Part shown: positions 63,366-64,000 of the stretch, in pieces
Layout: each line of letters opens with the position of its first letter
Position numbering within the stretch: position 1 is the first letter of the stretch
Origin: Pseudomonas entomophila
GTDB taxonomy: Bacteria > Pseudomonadota > Gammaproteobacteria > Pseudomonadales > Pseudomonadaceae
Length of the DNA stretch: 64,000 bases
Reading direction: 5' to 3'
Assembly (NCBI RefSeq): GCF_013523165.1
Contig: NZ_JAAMQI010000001.1
Coordinates: 1 to 64,000, forward strand
Made by a program: the position numbers and the translations under genes
Notes under the pieces: model-generated
Database searches by the model: none
What the model was told of the DNA's origin: nothing
The model's input: only the letters and a program-made list of their open reading frames with translations

Positions 63366-64000
63366 TCAGGCGTTGTCCTTGTTCAAGCGATGGGCGACCC
63401 AGGTCAGCACCAGCACGAACGCGAAGTAGGAGATTACCAGCGCGCTGTTGAAGTGACCGCTGCTGTTGCGCATGTTGTTGAGGTAGACCTGCAAGGTCTC
63501 GTAGCGCGTACCGACCAGCAGGTTGGCGAAGACGAATTCGCCGAACAGGAACGAGAACGACAGCAGCAGCGCCACCAGCAGACCCTTGCGCAGGTTGGGC
63601 AGCACCACCAGCAGCGCCGCCTGCCAAGGGCTGGCGCCGAGCAGCTGGGCGGCGTCCATCAGGTCGTGCAAGTGGATCGCCCTCAGGTTGTTGGTGATCG
63701 CCCGGTACATGAAGGGCAGGGCGATGGTGAAGTAGCAGCCGATCAGGATCCAGGGCGTGCCGACCATCGCCATCGGGCCGCTGCCGTAGAGCTGCAGCAA
63801 GCCGACCGACGACACCACCGGCGGCACGGCGAACGGCAGCAGGATCACCACGTTCATCCACGCGTCCCACCGTGGGAAGTGATAGTGCACCACGAACAGC
63901 AACGGCAGGATCAGCGCCACCGACAGCAGCAACGCGCCGACGCAGATCAGCAGCGACCGGCCGAACGCCGCCAGGAAGCGCGGCTCGCTCCACAGGGCGA
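63366..64000 (-). CDS. ABC importer permease, C-terminal part (runs off right edge)
   Basis: At least 211 residues of a binding-protein-dependent permease are visible. The frame is open to the window edge (ALWSEPRFLAAFGRSLLI...), so the true start lies beyond 64000. Several membrane helices are seen, with the cytoplasmic EAA loop in the form LMDAAQLLGASPWQAALLVVLPNL, which contacts the ATPase. It ends AHRLNKDNA, one base before the ATPase gene. The substrate is likely a polyamine, phosphonate or iron compound. Confidence 0.9.
   Translation of the reverse strand, partial: ALWSEPRFLAAFGRSLLICVGALLLSVALILPLLFVVHYHFPRWDAWMNVVILLPFAVPPVVSSVGLLQLYGSGPMAMVGTPWILIGCYFTIALPFMYRAITNNLRAIHLHDLMDAAQLLGASPWQAALLVVLPNLRKGLLVALLLSFSFLFGEFVFANLLVGTRYETLQVYLNNMRNSSGHFNSALVISYFAFVLVLTWVAHRLNKDNA

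Overview
The window looks like the chromosome of a Pseudomonas of the P. putida/entomophila group. This rests on the gene families present (CurA-type reductase, MlaA, YjcH-ActP, the complete N-acetylglutaminylglutamine amide (NAGGN) osmolyte operon, PA2817-type protein, YheU, YnfA, DUF3309), on the high GC content, and on the short GC-rich palindromic REP-type repeats scattered between genes. Species level cannot be read from the sequence. All domain calls were made by eye from translated sequence, without database searches.

Layout. 1-107: edge of an IS3-type insertion sequence. 0.2-9.2 kb: housekeeping genes (oxidoreductase, MlaA with a coupled alpha/beta hydrolase, small membrane protein, GH17-type glucan protein, orphan glycine-betaine binding protein, acetate symporter pair). 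9.4-20.2 kb: a complete class 5 (CS1/CFA-I type) fimbrial operon (pilin, usher, chaperone, tip adhesin) followed without a visible break by a Roc/Bvg-like signalling module: LuxR-type response regulator, large BvgS/EvgS-like hybrid kinase, and a receiver-EAL protein whose catalytic residues are mostly lost. 20.2-31.8 kb: core genes, including the NAGGN operon with a structured leader, RecQ, a MarR regulator and a SelT/W/H-type redox protein. 32.1-32.66 kb: five tRNA genes (Glu, Gly, Glu, Gly, Gly) with a stringent-type promoter and a strong terminator.

32.75-61.7 kb: a type 1-like fimbrial gene set on the minus strand that is split in two. The pilin and chaperone genes lie at 60.4-61.7 kb and the usher and adhesin genes at 32.75-36.4 kb, with about 24 kb of accessory DNA between them. 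That DNA carries a full-length Rhs protein coupled to a secreted protein with three Cys-x22-Cys repeats (minus strand). Divergently it carries an operon of an Ig-like repeat protein, two paralogous large proteins resembling the TULIP/P47 family of botulinum orfX-p47 loci, and a second Rhs protein that stops before its core domain. A second Ig-like protein, a classical autotransporter and a third Ig-like protein follow. This Rhs/P47/Ig-like island is the most unusual part of the window and the best candidate for an undescribed system.

61.9-64.0 kb: PA2817-like protein and an ABC importer (ATPase and partial permease) running off the right edge.
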